DNA of 64,000 bases from Bacteroidales bacterium. GTDB lineage: Bacteria; Bacteroidota; Bacteroidia; Bacteroidales; GCA-2748055. This document shows, in pieces, positions 35,807-45,171 of this stretch. The notes beneath the pieces are model-generated. The model was not told the DNA's origin. It searched no databases and was given only the letters and a program-made list of their open reading frames with translations. Position 1 is the first letter of the stretch. The number at the start of each line of letters is the position of its first letter. The stretch is from contig JAOZUK010000001.1 of the NCBI GenBank assembly GCA_029938715.1, forward strand, positions 1-64,000, in the 5' to 3' direction. The position numbers and the translations under genes are program-made.

Positions 35807-37168
35807 TTACAATTTAAGGTATACAACTTCTAGCCTTATACGTCTATTGTTGGTTGGAAGGTTACTCCAAAGTTTGGAAAATCGCGGATTAATTTTTCCA
35901 TCGTCCACCTGAAGTATGAAATCATTGACCGAATTTTCCCCATCCACCATGTATTGAAAGTGGAGAGGAATTTCAAATTTGTAGACATAGGTTGTATCGG
36001 AAAACATCCCTTCGGCATCGGCCTTTTTATAGCCCCCAAACTTGCTCGCCTGCTGGCTACTTACCAGGACAATGTAATCATAAATAGGCTCGTAGGCGCT
36101 ATCACTAAGAATGGTTCCCAGCATGAGCCTGTTTGGAAGATCGGCGATTGCAATCCCGCTCTCTTCTTCAGGGACCACATCAAAGACCAGTGTAGCCGAG
36201 TTGATGGACAGGGGTGACTTTGCCATCCACTCTGCCAGGCTGACCAGAGAGAAGCGGGTATTCACACCGGCCATCCCCTGTACATAACTGTATGCAGAGC
36301 TGGCGGTCTTGCTATCGATGATGGTGGAGAGGTAAGTCCCCGAATGATCATTTACAAATGTATTAACCTTCTGGGATGAATACTCATTGATGGAAAAGTA
36401 GGTCCAAACAAAATCCCGACCGGCTGTTGAATCAACCTCTGTGCTATCGTTGGCGTAGTTAAGGGAGACCCTGGATAGGGTATTATTTAGCAGCAATCTG
36501 GCCATTGTACCCTCTTCAGAGGGGGTCTCGGCAGTAATATAAAAACCATTGAAATAGTCCTTAAACACAGAATCATTTTGGAAGAAGTTCGTATCCGACC
36601 CTATAGCCAGCCACTTATCAATAAATTCCTGGTCTTCAATCACAAAATCAACGGTGGTTCCATCTTCGGGCACAATGCTCTTTACCACAAGGGGTACCGG
36701 ATTGAATTTTCCCTCTACATCATAGTCAGATTTATAGATGGAATCGAAAAAAATTCGCTCCTGGAACTCATGAACCGATATGGTAATTTCCTGCTCCATA
36801 TCGCCCACATAGTCATTAATAAGGATGGAAAGCATCAGGGTGTCAATTTCCGTGTTCGGCCCAACAATATAACCGGAAGTGCTATTGAATTGGGTGATTA
36901 CTGCAGCTTCGGATCTACCTACAATGGTATCCTCTACCCTTCCCAGCAACATTAGGTTGTTTGGATCAAAATTTGTTGCCGATGTAGTGAGCGGATTACC
37001 CGTTACCGGATAGGCATGGATCTCAAAGATGGTGTCATACAATAAAGATACTTCATCATCTGTTGGCAACAGATCTTCACCCAGACCACTGCTCCCGATC
37101 TCACATGACGAAATGAATCCGGCCATGATCATCATGATCGAAATAACCCACAAATCCCTCTTCTTCAT
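35807..37168 (-). CDS. DUF4270 lipoprotein
   Basis: A 453-residue predicted lipoprotein (lipobox ISSC, Cys22) followed by EIGSSGLGEDLLPTDDEVSL, the recognisable start of DUF4270 proteins. The body is beta-rich (LLLNNTLSRVSLNYAND; INSATLVFDVVPEEE). DUF4270 proteins are confined to Bacteroidota; their role is unknown to me, but the outer membrane is likely. I recall the arrangement starch-synthase-like, DUF4270, glmS from other Bacteroidota. Starts 15 bp after the preceding gene. Confidence 0.85.
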   Translation of the reverse strand: MKKRDLWVISIMMIMAGFISSCEIGSSGLGEDLLPTDDEVSLLYDTIFEIHAYPVTGNPLTTSATNFDPNNLMLLGRVEDTIVGRSEAAVITQFNSTSGYIVGPNTEIDTLMLSILINDYVGDMEQEITISVHEFQERIFFDSIYKSDYDVEGKFNPVPLVVKSIVPEDGTTVDFVIEDQEFIDKWLAIGSDTNFFQNDSVFKDYFNGFYITAETPSEEGTMARLLLNNTLSRVSLNYANDSTEVDSTAGRDFVWTYFSINEYSSQKVNTFVNDHSGTYLSTIIDSKTASSAYSYVQGMAGVNTRFSLVSLAEWMAKSPLSINSATLVFDVVPEEESGIAIADLPNRLMLGTILSDSAYEPIYDYIVLVSSQQASKFGGYKKADAEGMFSDTTYVYKFEIPLHFQYMVDGENSVNDFILQVDDGKINPRFSKLWSNLPTNNRRIRLEVVYLKL

Positions 37169-37183
37169 CGAAAAATAAAGTGT

Positions 37184-37993
37184 TTAATTGTTGATGATGC
37201 TGTCGTAGAAAACGGCAAACTCCTCCACATATTGTTCGCTATTCACATAATCGAGGATCGGCTTCCCGGCACTTTTCATGACGTCAGTAACCGGTCCGGG
37301 CAAAGTTTCACTGCCCTGAATCAGTCCATCTGAATAGGTGGCGGCTAAACTAACCAGGTTCTCGTAACCCGGGTCTTTAATCATGGAGACATGATCGGAC
37401 GAAACTCCATCCACAAGGAGCTTCTCTGAAAAGGAGCTGTCTAAAGGAAGATTAAAACCATTATCATAAATGGAAAAAATCACTTTTGAATCTGCAAATA
37501 ATGGATCTTCACGGTAGGCCTTCTTAATGTAGAGAGGTACCAGCGAGGTAAACCAGCCATGGCAATGCACCAGATCGGGTGACCAGCGCAATTTACGAAC
37601 TGTTTCCAGCACTCCCCTGGCAAAGAAAATCATACGTTCGTCATTGTCTTTGAAAAAATTCTCCTTTGCATCCGTTACTGTATATTTCCTATGGAAATAA
37701 TCCTCATTATCAATAAAATAGACTTGCATTCGTGCAGCCTGTATGGAAGCCACTTTGATAATCAAAGGATGATCTGTATCGTCGATGATCAGATTCATTC
37801 CCGACAGCCTGATTACTTCGTGTAACTGGTTCCTTCGTTCATTGATGTTCCCATATTTCGGCATAAAGGTTCGGATCTCTTTGCCAGTCTCCTGAATAGC
37901 CTGAGGGAGCGTTCTGCCAATCAGCGAAAGTTCAGATTCGGGTAGGTAAGGTGTAATCTCCTGAGAAACAAATAATACCTTTTTACTTTCCAT
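37184..37993 (-). CDS. Starch/glycogen synthase-like protein, N-terminal domain only
   Basis: A 269-residue protein resembling the N-terminal half of GT5 glycogen synthases (KKVLFVSQEITPYLPESELS, FMPKYGNINERRNQLHEVI, DLVHCHGWFTSLVPLYIKKA). Full synthases are about 480 residues; the C-terminal nucleotide-binding half is missing and no fragment of it follows. The KxGGL ADP-glucose motif expected after the first strand is replaced by PESELSLIGRTLP. It is therefore probably not a glycogen synthase and may be a binding or regulatory relative. The start 37993 is supported by GGAGG 8 nt upstream; ATG 38008 is the alternative. Confidence 0.8.
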   Translation of the reverse strand: MESKKVLFVSQEITPYLPESELSLIGRTLPQAIQETGKEIRTFMPKYGNINERRNQLHEVIRLSGMNLIIDDTDHPLIIKVASIQAARMQVYFIDNEDYFHRKYTVTDAKENFFKDNDERMIFFARGVLETVRKLRWSPDLVHCHGWFTSLVPLYIKKAYREDPLFADSKVIFSIYDNGFNLPLDSSFSEKLLVDGVSSDHVSMIKDPGYENLVSLAATYSDGLIQGSETLPGPVTDVMKSAGKPILDYVNSEQYVEEFAVFYDSIINN

Positions 37994-37999
37994 CGTGTA

Positions 38000-38061
38000 A
38001 GCCTCCATTAGAAATCATGCAAATTTACTAAAAATAATTGATTCCATTTTATCTATATTTG
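38000..38061. promoter_or_regulatory. Divergent promoter region: starch-synthase-like gene / panC
   Basis: Minus strand: TAAATTTG (38020-38027), then GGAGG near 38002-38006, then ATG 37993. Plus strand: TATATTTG (38054-38061), 16 nt before the panC ATG at 38078. The two -7 boxes are exact TAnnTTTG matches, lie 26 bp apart and face away from each other, so regulation of the two operons may be linked. Confidence 0.55.
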
Positions 38062-38077
38062 CCATCTCATCAATTGA

Positions 38078-38920
38078 ATGAAGGTATACAAGACAAAAAC
38101 TGAGCTGTCAGGTCACCTTTCGTCGCTTGTTTCCAGCGAGAAAACCATAGGCCTGGTTCCCACCATGGGAGCATTGCACCCGGGTCATACTTCTTTGGTT
38201 AATCGGGCCATTTTGGAAAATGATGTTGTTCTGGTTACCATTTTTGTAAATCCCACCCAGTTCAACGATTCATCCGACCTTGAAAACTATCCCCGGACCC
38301 TTGAAGCAGATCTGACCCTGCTTAAGAGACTGAAGGTCCATCTGGTTTTTGTTCCCTCCTTGGAGGAGATGTACCCCGAAAAAGATCAACGCACCTTCTA
38401 CCTGGATAACCTTGATAAGGTGATGGAGGGTAAACACAGAAAGGACCATTTTAATGGAGTGGCCCAGATAGTCAGTAAACTGTTCCGGTTAACAAATCCC
38501 ACAAGGGCCTATTTTGGGCAAAAGGACTTCCAACAATTTGTTATTGTGCGAAGACTTGTGAAGATCCTGGATTTGGATATCTCCATTGTAGCCTGCCCCA
38601 TCATTCGCGAAGAGGATGGACTGGCCATGAGTTCAAGGAACGTAAAGCTAAGTGCCGCCCACCGAAAACTGGCCCCATTTATTCACTCCACATTGAAGCG
38701 TGCAACTCAAAAAATGGACCTGCTATCACCTGAAGAGGTAAAAACTTGGGTGACCTCACAGTTTGAAAAGCAACCAGATATGCATCTGGAATACTTTGAA
38801 ATTGTTGAGGATAAAGAGCTTAGACCCGTTATAGATTGGAAGGAAAAGGTGAACAAAGTGGGCTGTTTAGCTGTTCAATTAGGTGGAGTAAGGCTTATCG
38901 ATAATATGAATTTTGATTAA
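38078..38920 (+). CDS. panC: Pantothenate synthetase
   Basis: A 280-residue ATP-dependent ligase joining pantoate and beta-alanine to pantothenate, a coenzyme A precursor. VPTMGALHPGHTSLVNRA is the HIGH-type nucleotide motif (about 26-43), VTIFVNPTQFN is pantoate-side, YFGQKDFQQFVIVRRLV contains the K-D region, and REEDGLAMSSRN is the KMSKS-like loop. First gene of an operon with panD, which makes beta-alanine, its other substrate. Confidence 0.96.
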   Translation: MKVYKTKTELSGHLSSLVSSEKTIGLVPTMGALHPGHTSLVNRAILENDVVLVTIFVNPTQFNDSSDLENYPRTLEADLTLLKRLKVHLVFVPSLEEMYPEKDQRTFYLDNLDKVMEGKHRKDHFNGVAQIVSKLFRLTNPTRAYFGQKDFQQFVIVRRLVKILDLDISIVACPIIREEDGLAMSSRNVKLSAAHRKLAPFIHSTLKRATQKMDLLSPEEVKTWVTSQFEKQPDMHLEYFEIVEDKELRPVIDWKEKVNKVGCLAVQLGGVRLIDNMNFD

Positions 38921-38943
38921 ATTTGTAGACAATTACAAAGGAT

Positions 38944-39294
38944 ATGAACATTGAAGTAGTAAAATCGAAAATTCACAGGGTAACGGTAACAGAAGCCGAC
39001 CTGAACTACATTGGAAGCATTACCATTGATGAGGACCTTATGGATGCAGCCAATCTTATAGAGAATGAGAAGGTTCAGATCGTGAATATAAACAATGGTG
39101 AGCGTCTCGAAACATACGTTATTACAGGAGAACGGGGAACAGGACAAATTTGTCTGAATGGGCCGGCAGCACGCAAGGTGGCCGTTGGGGATATCATTAT
39201 CATTATATCCTATGCCAGCATGGACTTTGATGAGGCCAAAATATTTAAACCCTCACTTATTTTCCCCCATACAGCCTCCAATAAGTTAAACTGA
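38944..39294 (+). CDS. panD: Aspartate 1-decarboxylase
   Basis: A 116-residue pyruvoyl enzyme making beta-alanine from aspartate. The proenzyme cleaves itself between Gly and Ser in [17 protein letters not shown] (about residues 24-25), leaving a pyruvoyl group on the new N-terminus. The conserved active-site [20 protein letters not shown] and GAARKV-like [13 protein letters not shown] follow. Length is normal. 23 bp after panC. Confidence 0.95.
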   Translation: MNIEVVKSKIHRVTVTEADLNYIGSITIDEDLMDAANLIENEKVQIVNINNGERLETYVITGERGTGQICLNGPAARKVAVGDIIIIISYASMDFDEAKIFKPSLIFPHTASNKLN

Positions 39295-39302
39295 CTCTTC
39301 CT

Positions 39303-40337
39303 TTGAAAAAAATCCTGTTACAAATTCTGAAAATCGCCGGATTTCTGGCACTGGGAATTCTGTTGCTCTATTTTGCTTTCCGGGGCATTGCGCTTGATAA
39401 ACTGGCATCTACTCTCAAGGAAGTTAATTTTTGGTGGATCGGGCTCTCCCTCTTTTTTGCCTTTATCTCCTTTTTCAGCCGTGCCCGGCGATGGGTGCTT
39501 CTTATCGAACCCCTGGGATTTAAACCCTCCTTCTGGAACACCTATCACTCCCTGATGATAGGATACCTCTCCAACTATGCTTTGCCCAGACTTGGAGAGG
39601 TGACCCGTTGCATCACATTGGGCAGGAAGGAGAAGATCCCCGTGGATTCACTGATTGGAACAGTGATCATCGAACGGGTAATCGACCTGTTGATGCTTCT
39701 TCTGATTCTGTTCATACTCCTTTTAAGCTGGATGGATAAATTTGGGGAGTTTTTCGGAAAGCAGGTTTTTATGCCCCTCCAGGAAAAAATTGTGGGAGCA
39801 TTTGGTGGTGCCCTGATGTTCTGGCTAATGATTGGAGGCGGATTCCTGGGAATTTTTCTGCTCATCTACCTGTTCCGAAAACAACTGGGCAGGTTTGCGA
39901 TCATGCACAAAATTAAAGAGATCCTTATTGGAATCCTGGATGGCTTGAAAACCATTTACAAGATGGAGCGAAAATGGGAATTCATTCTCCATTCTGTTTT
40001 AATCTGGTTCCTCTATATATTAATGACCTGGATGGTGGTTTTTTCACTGAAGGAGACTTCAAACCTTACCTTTATCGATGGGATGTTTCTGCTGGTCATT
40101 GGGGGACTTGGAATGGCAGCTCCTGTAACGGCTGGTATTGGTGCCTATCACTGGATCACATCCATGGGATTGGTCTATGTGTATGGCTTCTCCCGCGAAT
40201 TGGGTGGAGCCTACGCCATCCTGGCCCATGAATCCAACTCCCTGCTTACCATATTAATGGGTGCAGTTTCGTATCTTGTACTGGCACTATCGACCAGGAA
40301 AAAAGGGATTGGTAGAAAAGCCGAATCAGATGCTTAG
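39303..40337 (+). CDS. Flippase-like (AglD/YbhN, UPF0104) membrane protein
   Basis: A 344-residue protein with about 8 transmembrane helices, of the lysylphosphatidylglycerol-synthase-TM/flippase-like family. The N-terminal FAFRGIALDKLASTLKEVNFWW and SLMIGYLSNYALPRLGEVTRC are the usual signatures, and VIIERVIDLLMLLLI also fits. The start codon is TTG at 39303: no in-frame ATG lies before the first membrane segments. Substrate unknown; relatives move or modify lipids. 8 bp after panD, and overlaps the next gene by 8 bp. Confidence 0.85.
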   Translation: MKKILLQILKIAGFLALGILLLYFAFRGIALDKLASTLKEVNFWWIGLSLFFAFISFFSRARRWVLLIEPLGFKPSFWNTYHSLMIGYLSNYALPRLGEVTRCITLGRKEKIPVDSLIGTVIIERVIDLLMLLLILFILLLSWMDKFGEFFGKQVFMPLQEKIVGAFGGALMFWLMIGGGFLGIFLLIYLFRKQLGRFAIMHKIKEILIGILDGLKTIYKMERKWEFILHSVLIWFLYILMTWMVVFSLKETSNLTFIDGMFLLVIGGLGMAAPVTAGIGAYHWITSMGLVYVYGFSRELGGAYAILAHESNSLLTILMGAVSYLVLALSTRKKGIGRKAESDA

Positions 40338-40815
40338 TTACGAAGAGATCCTTAAAAAAATTATTCCGTTCGACCGGATTGAGAATTTATTTACGGATTC
40401 TTTCAGGGAAAAACAGACCCTGGTGTTTACCAACGGGTGTTTCGATGTATTGCACAGGGGACATATCTACTACCTCTCAAGGGCCAGGGAACTTGGCGAC
40501 CTGTTGGTGGTGGGCCTAAACAGCGATGAGTCTGTAACCAGGCTCAAGGGACCAGGGCGTCCGGTAAATAATCAGCAGGCCAGGGCCGAGGTGTTGGGTG
40601 GACTGGCATTTGTGGATCACATTGTCATTTTTCCTGAAGAGACCCCCCTGAACCTGATCAACGCCATCAGACCTCATGTCCTTATCAAGGGCGGAGACTA
40701 TAAGGTAGAAGAGATCGTGGGATACCAACAGGTGCACTCCTGGGGAGGAAGGGTGGAAACCATCCCGCTGCTGGAAGGCTACTCCTCCACCTCCATTATA
40801 GACAGAACAACCTGA
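40330..40815 (+). CDS. rfaE2: Heptose 1-phosphate adenylyltransferase (RfaE2/HldE C-domain)
   Basis: A 161-residue nucleotidyltransferase making ADP-heptose for lipopolysaccharide core. LVFTNGCFDVLHRGHIYYLS contains the HxGH motif, and the GRPVNNQQARAEVLGGLAFVD and LIKGGDYKVEEIVG segments are typical of this family. It is a stand-alone second domain of HldE; no kinase domain is fused or nearby. The start at 40330 (MLSYEEILKKI) is chosen because the domain begins there; the frame is open 23 codons upstream inside the flippase gene. Confidence 0.9.
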   Translation: MLSYEEILKKIIPFDRIENLFTDSFREKQTLVFTNGCFDVLHRGHIYYLSRARELGDLLVVGLNSDESVTRLKGPGRPVNNQQARAEVLGGLAFVDHIVIFPEETPLNLINAIRPHVLIKGGDYKVEEIVGYQQVHSWGGRVETIPLLEGYSSTSIIDRTT

Positions 40816-40816
40816 T

Positions 40817-42175
40817 ATGGCAAAAGTAAAATCGGTATATGTTTGTCAGAATTGTGGCTCAGAGTCTGCCAAATGGATTGGTAGATGCAATTCATGTGGC
40901 GAATGGAACACTTATGTGGAACAGAAAATTTCCAAAGGGCCGGCCCGTTCTACCTCTGTTCGCAAAGATTCCTATGTGGTACCAAAGAATCTGAACGAGG
41001 TGCAATCGGACCAGGTAACCCGCATCGATTTGAGAAACGGGGAGTTCAACCGGGTCCTTGGAGGAGGGATTGTCCCCGGATCGTTAATTCTTATTGGGGG
41101 AGAACCCGGAATAGGTAAATCAACCCTGGCGCTTCAGGTGGCACTCCGCATAGATAAAAACACGCTCTACGTTTCAGGGGAAGAGAGTCCTCAGCAACTT
41201 AAGATGAGAGCCGAGCGACTGGGTGGAGGATCAGGACAGTGCCAGGTACTGGCTGAAACCAGCCTCCAGGTCATTCTTACCCAGATGGAACAGGTAAAGC
41301 CCCAACTCCTGATCATCGATTCCATTCAAACCCTCTATTCCGAAGAGATTGAGTCGGCCCCCGGAACCATCTCCCAGGTAAGAGATTGCGCGGCACAGCT
41401 TCTGCGGGTAGCCAAGGAGACCCACATCCCCATGATACTTATCGGTCACATTAACAAGGAGGGTAGCATTGCTGGACCAAAGGTGCTGGAGCATATTGTG
41501 GATACTGTACTTCAGTTCGAGGGAGACACACATCACTTCTACCGAATCCTGCGTGCCAACAAAAACCGTTTTGGTTCCACTTCCGAAATTGGAGTGTTTG
41601 AGATGACCGGGCAGGGTTTGCGTGAGATTGTCAACCCTTCCGAGTTGCTGATCAATCAGCAACCTGCCGATCTGAGCGGATCGGCCATTGCTGCCAATGT
41701 GGAGGGTGTACGCCCCATCCTGATTGAAGTGCAGGCACTGGTAAGCACTGCTGTCTATGGAACACCCCAGCGGACTTCCACAGGATTTGATACCCGCAGA
41801 CTAAGCATGCTCCTGGCCGTACTGGAAAAAAGAGCCAGTTTCAAACTGGCCAGTAAGGACGTCTTTATTAATATCGCCGGGGGGATAAGGGTGGACGATC
41901 CCGCCATCGATCTGGCAGTGATCTCAGCCATTCTCTCCTCCACGGTGGATATTCCCATAGATCCTTACACCTGCTTCGCCGGTGAAGTTGGTTTATCGGG
42001 AGAAATTCGTCCTGTAACCCGAATCGATCAGCGGCTGGGAGAAGCCGATAAGCTGGGAATGAAACGAATCCTCATGCCTGCTTTCAATAAAAAGAGGATC
42101 GATCCATCCAGGTTTAACCTGGAGATTGTGGAGGTAAACAGGGTACAGGAGATTCCCAAATACCTCTTTGGGTAA
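40817..42175 (+). CDS. radA: DNA repair protein RadA (Sms)
   Basis: A 452-residue RecA-like helicase helping process recombination intermediates. It has an N-terminal zinc finger (CQNCGSESAKWIGRCNSCGEW), Walker A GGEPGIGKSTLALQV, LIIDSIQTLYSEEIESAPG, the family-specific KNRFGSTSEIGVFEM, and a C-terminal Lon-protease-like domain without the catalytic pair. Length is normal. It begins 1 bp after rfaE2 and shares its last base with the next start (TAATG). Confidence 0.96.
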   Translation: MAKVKSVYVCQNCGSESAKWIGRCNSCGEWNTYVEQKISKGPARSTSVRKDSYVVPKNLNEVQSDQVTRIDLRNGEFNRVLGGGIVPGSLILIGGEPGIGKSTLALQVALRIDKNTLYVSGEESPQQLKMRAERLGGGSGQCQVLAETSLQVILTQMEQVKPQLLIIDSIQTLYSEEIESAPGTISQVRDCAAQLLRVAKETHIPMILIGHINKEGSIAGPKVLEHIVDTVLQFEGDTHHFYRILRANKNRFGSTSEIGVFEMTGQGLREIVNPSELLINQQPADLSGSAIAANVEGVRPILIEVQALVSTAVYGTPQRTSTGFDTRRLSMLLAVLEKRASFKLASKDVFINIAGGIRVDDPAIDLAVISAILSSTVDIPIDPYTCFAGEVGLSGEIRPVTRIDQRLGEADKLGMKRILMPAFNKKRIDPSRFNLEIVEVNRVQEIPKYLFG

Positions 42176-42651
42176 TGGAACCCTTTCAACAAATGGAACT
42201 GCCCCTGTTCAGGGATGATGTTAAATCAACCATTCCTCCCTATTCTATCCAATGTCCTGCCATCAAGTCGGGTGCCGAATACTATTTTGAAACTGAAAGC
42301 GGCCTCCATTACCAGGTCCTGTTTGCCAAAAAGAAAAACTCCTATCTGGAGAATATCGTAAACTTCTCCGTGCTTAGTGATGAATTTGAGGATGAATACA
42401 GTGAAACCAACAGGGGGGAGATCTATCGCATCATTGCCACTGTGGTGGAGATTATCCGGATCTACCACAGCAAACATACCTACTCCACCAGCTATGAATT
42501 CAGCGGAGAGTTCAAAAAAGGGAACGAGAACCGGGAAACAAGTATCCGAACCTTACTCTATTACCGAAAAGCCAGGGAGATTTTGCATCCTGGCTGGAAG
42601 GTAAGGGTTTGCGAAAACAGGGTGGTGGTACGCCACCAAAAGGGTAAATAA
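42175..42651 (+). CDS. Conserved-looking hypothetical protein downstream of radA
   Basis: A 158-residue soluble protein without signal or membrane segment, coupled to radA by a one-base overlap. An opening MELPLFRDD leads into a domain with ESGLHYQVLFAKKKNSYLEN, FSVLSDEFEDEYSETNRGEI and YRIIATVVEIIRIY, then KHTYSTSYEFSGEFKKGNENR. The pattern of a small alpha/beta domain recalls DUF6934-like proteins, but I am unsure. Tight coupling suggests a function in the same conditions as RadA. Confidence 0.6.
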   Translation: MEPFQQMELPLFRDDVKSTIPPYSIQCPAIKSGAEYYFETESGLHYQVLFAKKKNSYLENIVNFSVLSDEFEDEYSETNRGEIYRIIATVVEIIRIYHSKHTYSTSYEFSGEFKKGNENRETSIRTLLYYRKAREILHPGWKVRVCENRVVVRHQKGK

Positions 42652-42666
42652 CAGTCCGGAATAAAC

Positions 42667-45060
42667 CTAGAAATCGTCGTAGTCGCTGTTGCTGTTGGCC
42701 TCACTTATATCCGGGCAATCCATATCCACATAGAAATCAAGAGGCCTCTCAAAATCATCTGACATGAAAATACCCAATGTGGAATCGGCATAGATCCGTT
42801 TAAAGAATTCTCCATAAATGGGTAAAGCCATATTGGTCCCCGATCCCATGCTAAGCTCATCGAAGTGGATGGAACGGTCCTCTCCTCCCACCCAGGCTGC
42901 TGCAGTGATTTTAGGGGCTAGTCCAATGAACCAGCCATCGCTCTGGTTCTGGGTAGTTCCAGTCTTACCAGCCAGTTCGCCTTCAAACTTATATTTCCAA
43001 CGCAATCTGTTAGAGGTCCCGACGTAAAACTCTCCCCTGTAGTCGTCTCTCATATCCACCACATTCCGGAGCAGGCTAAGCATCAGGTAGGCTGTCTCCT
43101 GGCTGATGGCCTCCTCCTCTCTGGGATGAAAGGTGGAGATTACATTGCCATACCTGTCTTCGATGCGCGTAACATAAGTGGGACTTACATAAATACCCCG
43201 GTTGGAGAAGGTGTTAAAAGAACCGACCATCTCCTCCAGCGAAATGTCGGAAGTTCCATAGATCATACTGGGTACGGGATCAATATAGGAAGTAACCCCC
43301 ATTTTTCGCATCAGGCTAATCACGTTCTGTGGATTGAAATTCTTAAATAACCAGGCTGAAACCCAGTTATGGGAGGTGGCCAGGCCCCATTTCAATGAGA
43401 CCATCTTTCCAGCAAAGATATTCCGGCCCGGGGCCGTGGGGGTATAGGTGGTATCCTTATTGTCTATGATGTTCTTAAAAGTAGTGGATACCAGCGGGAT
43501 CCTGGTACAGGGAGAGTAACCCTCCTGCATGGCCAGTAAGTAGAGGAAAGGTTTGATGGTGGAACCCACCTGTCTTCGTCCCTGGTAGACATGTTCATAC
43601 TGAAAATAGCGGTAGTTGTGCCCGCCCACAAATGCTTTTACGGCGCCACTGACAGGATCCATGGCCATAAATCCGGCCCTCAGTATGTGTTTCATATAGC
43701 GGATGGAGTCCATGGGCGACATAATGGTATCGATGTTGCCGTTCCATGCAAAAATTCGCATGTGCACCGGTTGATCGAAAGAATAGAGGATGGAATCCCA
43801 GGATGCCCCCCTGCCCTTCATATATCTGTACCTTTCGGTCTGTCTCACAGTGCGAAAAAGAATCAAATCGGACTCCTCCTTGCTTATACCCTCAAAAGGA
43901 GCATTGGGCCTTCCCTCCTTTTCCATAAAAAAAGCAGGTTGCAGGTAATCCTTCATTTGGGCTTCCACCGCCTCTTCGGCGTATTGCTGCATCTTGAAGT
44001 TTACGGTGGTGTAAATTTTCAATCCATCCCTGTAGAGGTCGTACTGTGTCCCATCGGGTTTATAGTTCTTATTGATCCAACCATACAGCCTGTCATCGGC
44101 CCATCGCATTGAATCGCGCCTGTAACGTTCCCAGGAAAGGATCCCTGAATTGTCGGAGGGCCTGACCGGGTTGGTTCTATTCATGAATTTCGACAGGAAG
44201 ATGCGAAAATGCTTGGCATGTCCGGTGAGGTGACTGGCCAGGTTATAATCCACGCTGACGGGAAGTTTCCTGGTGGAGTCGGCCAGCTCCGAATCAATAT
44301 AATCATACTTCTCCATTTGACTGATCACAATATTCCTTCTTTGAAAGGAGCGCTCGGGATTGATTCTGGGGTTGTAGGCGGTGGGAGCCTTGAGCATTCC
44401 CACCAGGATGGCTGCCTGATCCAGGGTCAGAGAATCGGGCGAGGTATTAAAAAAGGTCTTGGCAGCCGATTGAATTCCAACAATGGATTCTCCCCCGAAG
44501 GGAACCGTATTCAGGTACATGGTGAGAATCTCATTCTTTGTATAGGCTCGCTCCAACCTTACCCCCGTATTCCACTCTTTAAATTTATTTACTGCCATAT
44601 GGGCTGCTCTGCCAACTTTGGTCTTGTTCACCGTTGTATCCCTGGGAAATAAATTCTTGGCAAGCTGTTGAGAGATGGTACTGCCCCCGCCTTCATTTTT
44701 ACCAAGCAGAACCGAATAGACCAGAACGCGGGAGAGACTTCTCAGATCAATCCCTGAATGCCTGTAATGACGCACATCTTCGGTGGCCACCAGTGCATCC
44801 ACCAGGTGAGGGGCCAGATTCTCGTAATTTACGAAGGTCCTGTTTTCGATAAAATACTTCCCCAATACCTCTCCATCCTCAGTAATCAATTCGGTGGCCA
44901 GGTTAGTTTGAGGATTCTCTAATCGGGCAAAATCGGGCAGAAAACCCATTTTGCCATTGCCAATTAAAATCATGATCACAATGAACAATACCAGCGGAAG
45001 TGTGTATAGAGTCCAGAGGATCAGTAAATATTTTGTAGTTTTGCCAGGTTTTTGAGCCAT
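42667..45060 (-). CDS. mrcA: Penicillin-binding protein 1A (bifunctional)
   Basis: A 797-residue peptidoglycan synthase with a short cytoplasmic tail, one N-terminal membrane anchor, a GT51 glycosyltransferase domain (EDVRHYRHSGIDLRSLSR; GGSTISQQLAKNLFPRD; YTKNEILTMYLNTVPFGG) and a transpeptidase domain with the SxxK serine in GSTIKPFLY, SHN (SxN) and KTGTTQNQSDGW. It builds the cell wall in the periplasm. The start at 45060 (MAQKPGKTTKYLL) is preferred: the frame extends 10 codons further upstream into the promoter. Confidence 0.95.
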   Translation of the reverse strand: MAQKPGKTTKYLLILWTLYTLPLVLFIVIMILIGNGKMGFLPDFARLENPQTNLATELITEDGEVLGKYFIENRTFVNYENLAPHLVDALVATEDVRHYRHSGIDLRSLSRVLVYSVLLGKNEGGGSTISQQLAKNLFPRDTTVNKTKVGRAAHMAVNKFKEWNTGVRLERAYTKNEILTMYLNTVPFGGESIVGIQSAAKTFFNTSPDSLTLDQAAILVGMLKAPTAYNPRINPERSFQRRNIVISQMEKYDYIDSELADSTRKLPVSVDYNLASHLTGHAKHFRIFLSKFMNRTNPVRPSDNSGILSWERYRRDSMRWADDRLYGWINKNYKPDGTQYDLYRDGLKIYTTVNFKMQQYAEEAVEAQMKDYLQPAFFMEKEGRPNAPFEGISKEESDLILFRTVRQTERYRYMKGRGASWDSILYSFDQPVHMRIFAWNGNIDTIMSPMDSIRYMKHILRAGFMAMDPVSGAVKAFVGGHNYRYFQYEHVYQGRRQVGSTIKPFLYLLAMQEGYSPCTRIPLVSTTFKNIIDNKDTTYTPTAPGRNIFAGKMVSLKWGLATSHNWVSAWLFKNFNPQNVISLMRKMGVTSYIDPVPSMIYGTSDISLEEMVGSFNTFSNRGIYVSPTYVTRIEDRYGNVISTFHPREEEAISQETAYLMLSLLRNVVDMRDDYRGEFYVGTSNRLRWKYKFEGELAGKTGTTQNQSDGWFIGLAPKITAAAWVGGEDRSIHFDELSMGSGTNMALPIYGEFFKRIYADSTLGIFMSDDFERPLDFYVDMDCPDISEANSNSDYDDF

Positions 45061-45078
45061 GAACAACCTAATTTGCGT

Positions 45079-45086
45079 CAAAAATA
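45079..45086 (-). promoter_or_regulatory. -7 box upstream of PBP1A
   Basis: TATTTTTG on the minus strand is an exact TAnnTTTG match ending 18 nt before the start codon at 45060, which supports that start over 45090. Confidence 0.5.
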
Positions 45087-45106
45087 ACAATTATTTGTAC
45101 CAAAGT

Positions 45107-45138
45107 TTTGATGGTGGGTGTTCATTTAATTTATTTTG
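45107..45138 (+). promoter_or_regulatory. Predicted topA promoter
   Basis: TTTG (45107-45110), 21 nt, then TATTTTG (45132-45138), close to the Bacteroidota -33/-7 pair. An AAGGAG ribosome-binding site follows at 45156-45161, 10 nt before the ATG at 45172. This is one of few strong Shine-Dalgarno sequences in the window. Confidence 0.6.
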
Positions 45139-45171
45139 TGATCATTTTATAAACGAAGGAGTAACAAAAAT

